From contig NZ_JARGOQ010000001.1 in NCBI RefSeq assembly GCF_029233945.1, positions 102,716-166,715 of the forward strand: 64,000 nt of DNA. The letters are read 5' to 3'. Source of the DNA: Sneathiella sp. (GTDB taxonomy: Bacteria; Pseudomonadota; Alphaproteobacteria; Sneathiellales; Sneathiellaceae). Shown one piece after another: positions 1-7,607 of the stretch. Position 1 is the first letter of the stretch, and each line of letters starts with the position of its first letter. The notes below the pieces were generated by a model. The model worked only from the letters and a program-made list of their open reading frames with translations. It did no database searches and was not told the origin of the DNA. Position numbers and translations under genes: made by a program.

Positions 1-214
1 CATTCACCCGAAACAGATCCCGCTTGCCAATGACATCTTCACGCCAGCGAAGGAAGAAGTCGCGAAGGCACGCCGTATTCTGGAAGCCATGGAAAAGGCG
101 CAAGCCGAAGGCGCGGGCGCCGTCGCTCTCGATGGTCGGCTGATCGATATCGCCTCGATCAAGCAGGCGGAAGCTTTGGTAAATCAGGCTGATATCATCG
201 CGGCCCGCGGATAA
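1..214 (+). CDS. CoA ester lyase (HpcH/HpaI aldolase / citrate lyase beta family), 3' end only
   Basis: Only the last 70 residues are present; the reading frame starts at base 2 and stops with TAA at 212-214. The fragment opens with IHPKQI, the C-terminal motif shared by malyl-CoA, beta-methylmalyl-CoA and citramalyl-CoA lyases, and continues with a helical tail containing GAVALDGRLIDIASIKQAE, typical of this family. These enzymes cleave or form C-C bonds in acyl-CoA esters. The substrate cannot be told from the tail. It lies 115 bases upstream of accA on the same strand, with no obvious terminator between them. Confidence 0.8.
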   Translation, partial: IHPKQIPLANDIFTPAKEEVAKARRILEAMEKAQAEGAGAVALDGRLIDIASIKQAEALVNQADIIAARG

Positions 215-329
215 TTTTTCGCGTCATATAGCTGTCATTATTTTAAATGCTGGCGGAACGGTTGATTGACGTAACCGTTCCGCCAATTTATTAATCAGAC
301 CGTCGATAACTGTGGAGTTTGGACATTTA

Positions 330-1286
330 ATGAATAATTTCCTTGATTTTGAGAAGCCGATTGCTGACCTCGAAGGCAAAATTCGCGAGCTTGAGGGGCT
401 GGAAGACGGCAGTGATATCGAGATCAAGGAGGATATTGCCAAACTCCGCCAGAAGGCCCTTCACCAGTTGGAACAAACCTACTCGAAACTGACGCCCTGG
501 CAGAAAACGCAGGTTGCCCGTCATGTCGATCGGCCAAAGCTGAGCGATATCACGGCGCAGCTGATCGAAGAATTCACGCCCCTTGCAGGCGACAGGGCCT
601 TCGCGGACGACAAGGCCATAATCGGTGGTATGGGACGTTTTCGGGGTCGTAGCGTTGTCGTGATCGGAACCGAGAAGGGCAAGGATACAGAAACCCGCCT
701 CAAGCATAATTTTGGTATGGCCCGACCGGAGGGATATCGTAAGGCGCAGCGGCTTATGCAGCTTGCCGATCATTTTTCCCTTCCCATTCTGACCTTCATC
801 GATACATCCGGCGCTTATCCGGGTATCGGCGCAGAGGAGCGCGGTCAGGCGGAGGCGATTGCCCGCTCTATCGAGGTTAGCCTCGATGTACGCGTGCCCA
901 TGATCGCCTCAATCGTCGGGGAAGGGGGCAGTGGCGGCGCGGTGGCGCTGGCGAGCGCAAATCGGGTCTTGATGTTTGCCCATGCCATCTATTCGGTGAT
1001 CTCACCGGAGGGCTGCGCAGCGATCCTGTGGAAAACACGTGATAAAGCGCAGGAAGCGGCGACTGCCATGAAAGTCACCGCGCAGGATCTTCTAAAGCTA
1101 AAAGTGATCGACCGGATAGTCGATGAACCTGTTGGCGGTGCCCAGCGTGATGTGCCCGCTGCGATTTCCGCGCTTGGGGATGCGATAGAGGAAGAACTCG
1201 CCTCCCTCACGGGCAAGGAGCCGGGCGAGCTCCGTGAAGAGCGCCGCCGCAAATTCCTTGCGATTGGCCGCTTCGACGAAGGCTGA
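330..1286 (+). CDS. accA: Acetyl-CoA carboxylase carboxyltransferase subunit alpha
   Basis: Alpha subunit of the carboxyltransferase that, with AccD, moves the carboxyl group from biotin on AccB to acetyl-CoA, giving malonyl-CoA for fatty acid synthesis in the cytoplasm. The 318-residue product has the usual length and starts with MNNFLDFEKPIADLEGKI, matching the family N-terminus; this favours ATG 330 over the in-frame GTG at 312. The crotonase-fold core carries the glycine-rich GEGGSGGAVAL segment and the family signature SPEGCAAILWK. It ends three bases before the stop of a convergent SDR gene, so the two transcripts must terminate inside each other. Confidence 0.97.
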   Translation: MNNFLDFEKPIADLEGKIRELEGLEDGSDIEIKEDIAKLRQKALHQLEQTYSKLTPWQKTQVARHVDRPKLSDITAQLIEEFTPLAGDRAFADDKAIIGGMGRFRGRSVVVIGTEKGKDTETRLKHNFGMARPEGYRKAQRLMQLADHFSLPILTFIDTSGAYPGIGAEERGQAEAIARSIEVSLDVRVPMIASIVGEGGSGGAVALASANRVLMFAHAIYSVISPEGCAAILWKTRDKAQEAATAMKVTAQDLLKLKVIDRIVDEPVGGAQRDVPAAISALGDAIEEELASLTGKEPGELREERRRKFLAIGRFDEG

Positions 1287-1289
1287 TCG

Positions 1290-2129
1290 TCAGCCGGTAA
1301 AAGCCTTTCCAAGATTACGAACGCTTTCCTGATGGACGGACCAGTGACGCCCGCCAATCATACCGCCGTCCACAAGAATGTCGGCGGCATTGACAAAGGT
1401 GGAATCGTCCGATGCCAGGAAAAGTGCTGCCTTGGCAATGTCATCGGGAAGGCCCGCCCTGCGAATGGGTTGCGCCTGCGAGAGCACTTCCCCCGCGACC
1501 TTCGCTGTATCTTCTGCGGCTTGACCTTTAAGGCCTAGGGCCTTGCCGAAAATACCGGTTGCAATCGCACCGGGGGAGATAGAGTTGACCCGGACATTGC
1601 TCTCACCCAGCTCCATAGCGGCGCTGCGGGTTAGCTGCAAGACCGCCGCTTTCGCGCTGCTGTAGACCATTGAGGTCGAGTAGCCCGCGAGATGACCGGC
1701 GATACTACCGTTGTTGATGATGCTGCCAAAGCCCTGCTTTTTCATGATCGGTGCTGCGTGCTTTATCCCGAGAAGGACACCGCCGAACAGCAGCGCCATA
1801 GCTTCCATCGACTTTTCAAAATCGACGGTTTCAATACTCCCGACGGGAGCCGGCCCGCCCGCGTTATTGAAGATGCAGTCGAGTTTGCCGAATTTTTCTG
1901 CTGTTCCCTTGATGAGAGCCGCCATATCGGCCTCAACACTCGCGTCGGCGCGGACAAAATGCACACCGTCGCCCAACCTGTCGGCAATTGCTTTGCCTTC
2001 TGTCTCCCGTCGGCCGGAGAAAACGACGGTCGCGCCTTCTTCCGCGAAAATTTCCACGGTGCGCAGACCAATCCCGCTGGTTCCGCCCGTTATAATGGTT
2101 ACTTTATCCTGTAGTCGGTTCATTTTCAT
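1290..2129 (-). CDS. SDR family NAD(P)-dependent oxidoreductase
   Basis: Classical short-chain dehydrogenase of 279 residues. It has the Rossmann cofactor motif TGGTSGIG near residue 15, the structural NNAG motif, a catalytic Ser in NNGSIAGH and the catalytic pair in YSSAK. The C-terminal segment VNAADILVDGGMIGG is the usual SDR ending. The substrate is unknown; cyclopentanol-, glucose- and hydroxysteroid-type dehydrogenases all look like this. Start ATG 2129 (MKMNRL) or the ATG two codons later are both possible. It stands alone between accA (convergent) and the EAL gene (divergent), with 157 bases upstream. Confidence 0.85.
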   Translation of the reverse strand: MKMNRLQDKVTIITGGTSGIGLRTVEIFAEEGATVVFSGRRETEGKAIADRLGDGVHFVRADASVEADMAALIKGTAEKFGKLDCIFNNAGGPAPVGSIETVDFEKSMEAMALLFGGVLLGIKHAAPIMKKQGFGSIINNGSIAGHLAGYSTSMVYSSAKAAVLQLTRSAAMELGESNVRVNSISPGAIATGIFGKALGLKGQAAEDTAKVAGEVLSQAQPIRRAGLPDDIAKAALFLASDDSTFVNAADILVDGGMIGGRHWSVHQESVRNLGKAFTG

Positions 2130-2286
2130 TCTTCTTTGCTTGAGCTTCTGATTAGGGAATATTGGACTATATCAATACATGGAGCGCCGAGAATAGATGT
2201 TTTTTGGCCTTCCGGCAGAGATGGCTTCCCAATTTGTAATTTTTGACTAAACTGGCGCCTTGTAACTTACGGGGGATTATCATCGC

Positions 2287-3513
2287 GTGCTCTACCATAG
2301 CGTAATTATTATTGCCTATGCCTTGACGGCAGTTGTTATCGCTGTGCAAACGCCGATCTATGTCGAGGGGATTGATCCGGTCGTCGGCTATTGGGCGGGG
2401 GGCGTTTTTTTCCTTATTTGTGCGTTGGTCCATGATTTTATCATGCGGCATGTGGAGCGCGCGCGGTTTCAGCGTGATCTGATCAAAATGCGTAGCGATC
2501 TCGATATGGCGGAAACCGGCCTTGATCGTTTCGATAATATTCTCGGCCGTCTCGCGGGAAAAGACGGCAACATGGACAGCTTTGCCTCCGAAATGCAGAT
2601 ATTACGCAAATTGTTGAAACAGCTCTCAACGGATCAGGCGCCTGAAAAAGAAGAGGATGAGGAAGAGGAAATCATCCTCTCCGCAGATGAGGAGCTGGTG
2701 GAGGCGCCGGAAGAGCCGCCTGAGCCGCAACGAAACAGTAACGGCCCGGACGAGGAAATCCTCCCTCAGGATGCGGCGATACTGGAGATTGTGCGTTCCG
2801 GGCTGCAGGAAAACAAGGTTGATCTTTATCTGCAGCCGATTGTTCGGCTACCACAGAGACGTACCCTTTTCTACGAGGCATTTTCTCGCATTCGCGGACC
2901 CCAGGGTGAAGTAATTACGCCAGGGCAGTATCTTGCCGTCGCGGAAAACGCGGGTCTGATCGGAACGATCGATAATCTGCTACTCATCCGTTGCGTCCAG
3001 CTGATCCGGCGTGTCCGCCAGCGCAATGCCGATATCGGCTTTTTCGTAAATGTGTCTGCCCGGACACTGAACGACACCGCCTTTTTCCGGCAGTTCGTTG
3101 AATTCCTAGATCAGAACAAGGATTTGAGTGAGAGCCTGATCCTGGAATTTGCTCAGGACGATGTCGAGAATGCGTCGGAGGCCGTCCAGAAGGGGCTGTC
3201 CACGTTAGCGAAAATGGGTTTTTCATTTTCTGTTGACCATGTACAGCGCCTTGATTTCGACTTCGGCGAACTCGGGAAGCGACATTTCAGGTATTTGAAG
3301 GTTGCCGCCGCAGAACTTCTTCCCGGTCGCCCCGGCCTGCCGATGGATATTCATCCTGATGATCTGCGCGAAGCCCTGCTGCGTGAGAATATCGAGCTGA
3401 TTGCCAGCATGGTTGAAGATGAGGATACCGTGATCGGGCTGCTTGATGTGGAAGTCGGCTTCGGTCAGGGATATCTTTTTGGCGTGCCGCGCCCGCCGCA
3501 ATCGGTAAATTAA
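2287..3513 (+). CDS. Membrane-anchored degenerate EAL-domain protein, TipF-like
   Basis: A 408-residue protein with a GTG start. Two hydrophobic segments (about 4-20 and 35-52) form a hairpin anchor, followed by a helical, coiled-coil-like region (about 55-115), a very acidic linker (118-157) and an EAL domain (about 165-405). The EAL signature reads EAF at 197-199. Compared with active phosphodiesterases, N255, E287, D317, K338 and Q394 line up, but the second Asp of the DDFG loop is His318 and the later metal-binding Glu is Ser374, so hydrolysis of c-di-GMP is unlikely while binding may remain. This architecture is that of Caulobacter TipF, a flagellum-positioning c-di-GMP receptor. A HAD hydrolase gene follows after 13 bases. 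Confidence 0.75.
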   Translation: MLYHSVIIIAYALTAVVIAVQTPIYVEGIDPVVGYWAGGVFFLICALVHDFIMRHVERARFQRDLIKMRSDLDMAETGLDRFDNILGRLAGKDGNMDSFASEMQILRKLLKQLSTDQAPEKEEDEEEEIILSADEELVEAPEEPPEPQRNSNGPDEEILPQDAAILEIVRSGLQENKVDLYLQPIVRLPQRRTLFYEAFSRIRGPQGEVITPGQYLAVAENAGLIGTIDNLLLIRCVQLIRRVRQRNADIGFFVNVSARTLNDTAFFRQFVEFLDQNKDLSESLILEFAQDDVENASEAVQKGLSTLAKMGFSFSVDHVQRLDFDFGELGKRHFRYLKVAAAELLPGRPGLPMDIHPDDLREALLRENIELIASMVEDEDTVIGLLDVEVGFGQGYLFGVPRPPQSVN

Positions 3514-3526
3514 CAGGTTATTCTTT

Positions 3527-4402
3527 ATGTCCTTCAAGATTATTTCCGGCCTTGCCGGAGTGGCACCGAGCTATGATGCCTTCATTCTGGATCTTTGGGG
3601 CGTGGTGCATAACGGCCATCATCCCTATCCCGGCGTGCTGGAGTGCATGGACAGGCTGCGGAGCCAGGGTAAGCCGATACTCCTTCTCTCCAATGCCCCG
3701 CGTACGAACGGCTATGTGATCGAGTTTCTGGAAAACATCGGGGTGGCGAGGAAGCGTTATGACCATATTCTAACCTCGGGCGATATAACGCGCGAGGTGC
3801 TGATGCGCCGCGATCATCCCTTTTTAAAGAACAGCGGCGGCGCCTTTTACCAGATCGGCGCAGTTCGCGACAAAGGGTTGGAGGATGGCCTTGACTATCG
3901 ACGGGTTTCTTCCGTTGGAGAGGCTGATTTTCTGATTTGTACCGGTCTCGTGGATGACCAGACGGAAACGCCGGAGAACTATCGTGAATTATTGCTGGGT
4001 GCCCTTAAACATAGCCTTCCGATGCTTTGCGCCAATCCGGATCTGACTGTGATGCGGGGGACGACATCCCATTATTGCGCAGGTGCCATTGCGGCTCTCT
4101 ATGAGGAGCTTGGCGGGCAGGTTGAGCTTTTCGGGAAGCCGTATCCAGAAGTATATCGGCAGGCGATAAAGAAATTGCAGTTCCTTGAGCCGTCAAGGAT
4201 TCTCGCCATCGGTGACAGCATGCGAACCGATATCAAGGGTGCCAACGCCAATGGTATTGACAGCGTGTTAGTGAGTGGCGGGATACATGCCGATGAGTGG
4301 GGGTTAAAGGATGGGCAATTGCCCACAGCGGCGCAAATCGAGAAAATCACTGAGTTGCATCAGTTTTCACCAAACTATGTGATGGGACATATGGTCTGGT
4401 AG
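3527..4402 (+). CDS. HAD superfamily hydrolase, subfamily IIA (TIGR01459-like)
   Basis: A 291-residue HAD phosphatase-like protein. Motif I is DLWGVVHNG at 22-30, with the nucleophile Asp22; the second Asp of the usual DxD is Trp, as is common in the TIGR01459 group. Motif II lies in LLLSNAPR, and the late motif in ILAIGDSMRTDIKGA carries the metal-binding aspartates, with a NagD-like C2 cap between them. The family is widespread in alphaproteobacteria but its substrate is not established. It follows the EAL gene by 13 bases and is probably co-transcribed; it ends 17 bases from the stop of the convergent cheZ. Confidence 0.85.
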   Translation: MSFKIISGLAGVAPSYDAFILDLWGVVHNGHHPYPGVLECMDRLRSQGKPILLLSNAPRTNGYVIEFLENIGVARKRYDHILTSGDITREVLMRRDHPFLKNSGGAFYQIGAVRDKGLEDGLDYRRVSSVGEADFLICTGLVDDQTETPENYRELLLGALKHSLPMLCANPDLTVMRGTTSHYCAGAIAALYEELGGQVELFGKPYPEVYRQAIKKLQFLEPSRILAIGDSMRTDIKGANANGIDSVLVSGGIHADEWGLKDGQLPTAAQIEKITELHQFSPNYVMGHMVW

Positions 4403-4419
4403 GAAGTGCTGGAGCCCTG

Positions 4420-5040
4420 TCAATCGAACAGAGCGTCGATCTCATCTTGTGCTTTATTGCCCGAGCCCTTGTCCTCGTCCGTAGGGGCCATGTTTTTCTT
4501 TTGTAGCCCGTCGTTCTCTTCGTCGAAAAGCGTGTCAATGTCGCCCTGATTGACACCCTCTCCCTCCAGCGCGGGGCCGTTCAAGAGCGCGCTTTCATCA
4601 TCATCGCTGACCACCGCAGCCTCTGCTTCGGCGACATTATCCATGTGATGCCCCCAGGCTTTGGTGAGGCGCGCGAGATATTCCTCAATATAGTTGAGGG
4701 TTGAGACAACCTTGCTGATCCGCTGGCCGGTAATGTCCTGAAAGGAGCAAGCTTCAAAAATCTCCATGCAGGCGTCATTGACGACGTCAGCGTCCGTTAC
4801 TTTCGCAGACATAATCTTTTCGGTCGCGCTCATGATCTGGTTGGTTGCGTTTTCCGTGGCTTCCACGATCGCATCCAGTTCCTTACCTGCCCGTGGAAGC
4901 TTTTCCTGCTTTAGGTCATTTGGCCGGATTTCGGCAATTTCCGATCTGGCCGCCATAATGAAACCGGCAAGATCCTGACAATCCTGGTGAAGAGAGGCGA
5001 TCGCCTTCCTCAGCTGAATGACCTCTTCCGTATCGGACAT
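4420..5040 (-). CDS. cheZ: CheZ-family CheY-P phosphatase with two CheY-docking-like tails
   Basis: A 206-residue CheZ-family protein that should dephosphorylate CheY-P. The long helical hairpin contains ACSFQDITGQRISKV; Asp102 and Gln106 correspond to the catalytic Asp and Gln of E. coli CheZ. After an acidic linker the protein has NQGDIDTLFD (164-173) and ends in AQDEIDALFD (197-206). This motif resembles the C-terminal CheY-binding helix of CheZ and the N-terminal CheY-binding peptide of FliM; a duplicate inside one chain is unusual. The start codon overlaps the cheY stop by one base (TAATG), indicating translational coupling. Confidence 0.88.
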   Translation of the reverse strand: MSDTEEVIQLRKAIASLHQDCQDLAGFIMAARSEIAEIRPNDLKQEKLPRAGKELDAIVEATENATNQIMSATEKIMSAKVTDADVVNDACMEIFEACSFQDITGQRISKVVSTLNYIEEYLARLTKAWGHHMDNVAEAEAAVVSDDDESALLNGPALEGEGVNQGDIDTLFDEENDGLQKKNMAPTDEDKGSGNKAQDEIDALFD

Positions 5041-5426
5041 TAGAAATCACCAAGAACCGAAGAAATTTTTGTCTTCAAGGTGGCTGCATTAAACGGCTTG
5101 ACGATGTAGTTGTTAACCCCAGCCTTTTTTGCGGCGACTACGTTATCCGTCTTGGATTCTGCCGTAATCATAATGAAGGGTGTGCTTTTCAGGGTTTCGT
5201 CAGCGCGGACTTCCTTCAGCAGCTGATAGCCGGTCATCGGCTCCATGTTCCAGTCGGAAATAACCAGGCCATAGTTCTTCGTCCGCATTTTCGCAAGCGC
5301 GGCGGATCCGTCTGCTGCTTCATCGACTGCATTAAAGCCGAGCTGTTTGAGAAGGTTGCGGATAATGCGCAACATCGTTTTGTAATCATCTACGATAAGG
5401 ATCGACATGTTCATATCGACTGCCAT
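5040..5426 (-). CDS. cheY: Chemotaxis response regulator CheY
   Basis: Single-domain receiver of 128 residues that carries the phosphoryl signal from CheA to the flagellar switch. The acidic pair is in ILIVDDYKTM, the phospho-acceptor Asp in LVISDWNMEPMTG, the conserved Thr in FIMITAES and the Lys in NYIVKPFNAATL. There is no output domain. It is the first gene of a cheY-cheZ pair on the minus strand and is translationally coupled to cheZ. Two TTAACCAT half-sites lie 63 to 111 bases upstream. No cheA, receptor or flagellar structural gene is in the window. Confidence 0.95.
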   Translation of the reverse strand: MAVDMNMSILIVDDYKTMLRIIRNLLKQLGFNAVDEAADGSAALAKMRTKNYGLVISDWNMEPMTGYQLLKEVRADETLKSTPFIMITAESKTDNVVAAKKAGVNNYIVKPFNAATLKTKISSVLGDF

Positions 5427-5488
5427 GGAAATGCCCTCTTATTTTCCTAAAAATCTGTCTTTGTCACGGTATAGTTCGAAACTCCACC

Positions 5489-5537
5489 TTAACCATTCCA
5501 CAGGAGATTAAGATCGGAACCTTAAAAAAATGGTTAA
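5489..5537. promoter_or_regulatory. Inverted TTAACCATT pair upstream of cheY (CtrA-like)
   Basis: TTAACCATT at 5489-5497 and its exact inverse AATGGTTAA at 5529-5537 flank a 31-base spacer in the gap between cheY (minus) and the MaoC gene (plus). Read on the minus strand, 5537-5521 gives TTAACCATTTTTTTAAG, one mismatch from the TTAA-N7-TTAA box of the alphaproteobacterial cell-cycle regulator CtrA, which often controls motility genes. Binding is inferred. Confidence 0.4.
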
Positions 5538-5672
5538 TTTGGATATAGTTTTATAAAAACTGGCGACATCGGCTACATCCAGGCGGCTGTTTTCGTCACA
5601 ATGCTTGCGACAATGCAGTTTTTCCTTCTATATAGCTCGACGTATGCGGGATTAAGAGCGAGTGGGAACCCA

Positions 5673-6104
5673 ATGTCAGTTTATGAAGACTTACACGGCT
5701 ACTTCCTTGAGGATCTGGAAGTAGGCATGACCGAGCTTTATGCCAAAACGATTTCCGAAGCAGATATCGTCATGTATGCAGGTATCTCAGGCGATACAAA
5801 TCCGGTTCATCTCAATGCTGAATTCGCTGAAAAGACGATTTTCAAGGAGCGTATAGCTCATGGCATGTTGTCCGCCGGTCTTCTTTCGACAGTGTTTGGG
5901 ACCAAACTACCCGGTCCCGGGGCGATTTACATGAACCAGAACCTGAATTTTAAGGCGCCGGTCTGCATTGGTGATACAGTGGTAGCGCGAGTGACGCTGC
6001 GCGAGATGAATGGCAAACGGGTTACTTTTGACTGTGTTTGCACGATCGGCGAGACTGTTGTGCTGGATGGTGAGGCAACTTTAATGGTCTCAAAACGCCA
6101 ATAA
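5673..6104 (+). CDS. MaoC-family (R)-specific enoyl-CoA hydratase-like dehydratase
   Basis: Hot-dog-fold protein of 143 residues. The hydratase-2 motif is complete: Asp41 and His46 in SGDTNPVHLN, followed by IAHGML, as in PhaJ-type (R)-enoyl-CoA hydratases. The reaction would be reversible hydration of 2-enoyl-CoA to (R)-3-hydroxyacyl-CoA. ATG 5673 is preferred to an upstream in-frame ATG at 5601, because the family N-terminus begins close to the DLEVG strand and the extra 24 residues look like untranslated leader. ribF follows 30 bases downstream; a functional link is not obvious. Confidence 0.85.
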   Translation: MSVYEDLHGYFLEDLEVGMTELYAKTISEADIVMYAGISGDTNPVHLNAEFAEKTIFKERIAHGMLSAGLLSTVFGTKLPGPGAIYMNQNLNFKAPVCIGDTVVARVTLREMNGKRVTFDCVCTIGETVVLDGEATLMVSKRQ

Positions 6105-6134
6105 GATAAACGAGAGAATTACGGATTTCAGTCG

Positions 6135-7115
6135 ATGCGCATCTTACGCGATTATCAAAATGTTCCGGAAGAATGCCGCGGCCTCGTGCTGGCCATCGGG
6201 AATTTTGATGGTGTTCACCGTGGCCATCAGGCCGTTATCGCGGAAGCCCAGGAAATAGCGGACAGGCTGGGCCTTGCCGCCGGGGTGTTGACGTTTGAGC
6301 CGCACTCGCGGGAATTTTTCGCGCCCGATGCGCCGCCATTCCGCCTTTCAACCCTTGATACGAAGGCGGCGCATCTGAAATGGCTTGGCCTTGATGTCAT
6401 GGTGGCCCTAGAGTTCAATCTGGCTTTTTCCCAGAAATCGGCCGAGGGTTTTGTCCGCGATGTGCTCGTCGATGGATATAACGTCGCGCATGTGGTTGTC
6501 GGCTATGATTTTATTTTCGGCCACAAACGGCAGGGAACAACCGTTGTTCTTGCAGAGCTAGGCAAGAAGTATGGGTTTGAAGTCACAGTGGTGGAACCGG
6601 TTGGGGAAGGCACCGTCATTTTTTCCTCCACGGCGATCCGTGAATGTTTGAAAGCGGGCGATCCCGGCAAAGCGGCCCTGCTTCTCGGCCATTGGTGGGA
6701 GATCGAGGGGTCCGTCATCGAAGGGGACAAGCGCGGGCGCACCATCGGGTTCCCGACCGCGAATATTCCGCTGGTCGGTTATCATCATCCGAAACTGGGT
6801 GTTTATGCTGTCCGGGTCGGGCTGCATCGGGGAACCCATGTCGACTGGATAGATGGTGTCGCAAATTTTGGTATGCGACCGACTTTCGATAAGAAGGATG
6901 TCCTGCTGGAGGTTCATCTACTCGATTGGTCCGGCGATCTTTATGATCAGAGCCTGCGTGTTGCCTTTGTTGACTATATCCGCCCGGAAATGAAGTTTGC
7001 CGGGATAGAAGAATTAACCGCGCAGATATCGGAGGATGTCAAAAAGGCGCGGGAGATTCTCGCCAATCATAATAATCGGCAAACCAAATATGCGGACAAG
7101 AAAGTCCATAGCTAG
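6135..7115 (+). CDS. ribF: Bifunctional riboflavin kinase / FAD synthetase
   Basis: A 326-residue cytoplasmic enzyme that phosphorylates riboflavin to FMN and adenylylates FMN to FAD. The N-terminal nucleotidyltransferase domain has GNFDGVHRGHQ (HRGH at 28-31) and the later VVGYDFIFGHKRQG and SSTAIR motifs. The C-terminal kinase domain opens with GDKRGRTIGFPTANI and contains GVANFGMRPTF. Length and domain order are standard. In many proteobacteria ribF precedes ileS and lspA; here the same order is kept, but a decayed gene and about 340 bases lie between ribF and ileS. No FMN riboswitch is seen. Confidence 0.97.
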   Translation: MRILRDYQNVPEECRGLVLAIGNFDGVHRGHQAVIAEAQEIADRLGLAAGVLTFEPHSREFFAPDAPPFRLSTLDTKAAHLKWLGLDVMVALEFNLAFSQKSAEGFVRDVLVDGYNVAHVVVGYDFIFGHKRQGTTVVLAELGKKYGFEVTVVEPVGEGTVIFSSTAIRECLKAGDPGKAALLLGHWWEIEGSVIEGDKRGRTIGFPTANIPLVGYHHPKLGVYAVRVGLHRGTHVDWIDGVANFGMRPTFDKKDVLLEVHLLDWSGDLYDQSLRVAFVDYIRPEMKFAGIEELTAQISEDVKKAREILANHNNRQTKYADKKVHS

Positions 7116-7494
7116 GCAAGTCTACTTTCTGCTTTGCAGCATCCTCCTTTTTCTAGCTGCCGCGTTGCCAGCACATGCTTATGACATTGTTTATTTCCCC
7201 AGTCTCGACGGAAAGACCCGGCTCACCGCCTGTCTTGCGAAACCGGAAGGGGCGGGCCCGTAAAAGGTTGCCTGAATATCTTCAAAAGTATCTTTTGTTG
7301 GGAAACGCGGATTAACGGAACGGGATGGCGCATAAAACTGCTAATTTTTGCTCCTTTCCGTCTATGATTTCTCGACAGCAGAGCACGGAGTTGATAAAAC
7401 ACCTGCCATGACAGAATTACGGATACATATAGCTTGTTTCCTTGGGCGGAGTGTCGCCTATGATCGAATTATAAACCCGGCCTTTGCTGTATAG
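7090..7494 (+). pseudogene. Decayed dienelactone-hydrolase-like exported protein
   Basis: ATG 7090, inside the 3' end of ribF in another frame, opens a 57-codon frame ending at TAA 7261-7263. It encodes a clear signal peptide (LLCSILLFLAAALPAHA) and then YDIVYFPSLDGKTRLTACL, which looks like the first strand of exported dienelactone-hydrolase-family proteins, stopping exactly where the family continues toward its HG motif. A second open stretch in the same phase, 7345-7494, reads YDFSTAEHGVDKTP and FLGRSVAYD, compatible with the family C-terminus, and a hairpin begins at its end. I infer loss of the catalytic middle. The N-terminal match is firmer than the C-terminal one. Confidence 0.5.
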
Positions 7495-7607
7495 GGCCGG
7501 GTAATAAAGGTTCACACCTGATGATCAGGGTAAAACCAGAAAAATGCGGCGAACCGCCGCGCATGATTTACCGATAAATTGAGATACTGTTAGGATCAGT
7601 TCGCCCG
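7264..7607 (+). other. Gene-free stretch upstream of ileS
   Basis: This 344-base gap holds the possible C-terminal remnant of the decayed hydrolase gene (7345-7494), the hairpin at 7475-7502 and a second short hairpin, GCGGCG/CGCCGC, at 7546-7560. There is no tRNA-like fold and no T-box signature. A promoter for ileS probably lies here, but I cannot place it. Confidence 0.5.
7475..7502 (+). terminator. Hairpin at the end of the hydrolase remnant
   Basis: ACCCGGCC (7475-7482) and GGCCGGGT (7495-7502) form an 8-bp GC-rich stem with a 12-base loop that contains the TAG of the remnant frame. Downstream is AATAAAGG, not a T-run, so it may be a weak or former terminator. Confidence 0.35.

Noticed and set aside
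7264..7607. T-box or other riboswitch ahead of ileS
   Set aside because: No T-box bulge sequence or antiterminator pattern; the two hairpins are short and isolated.
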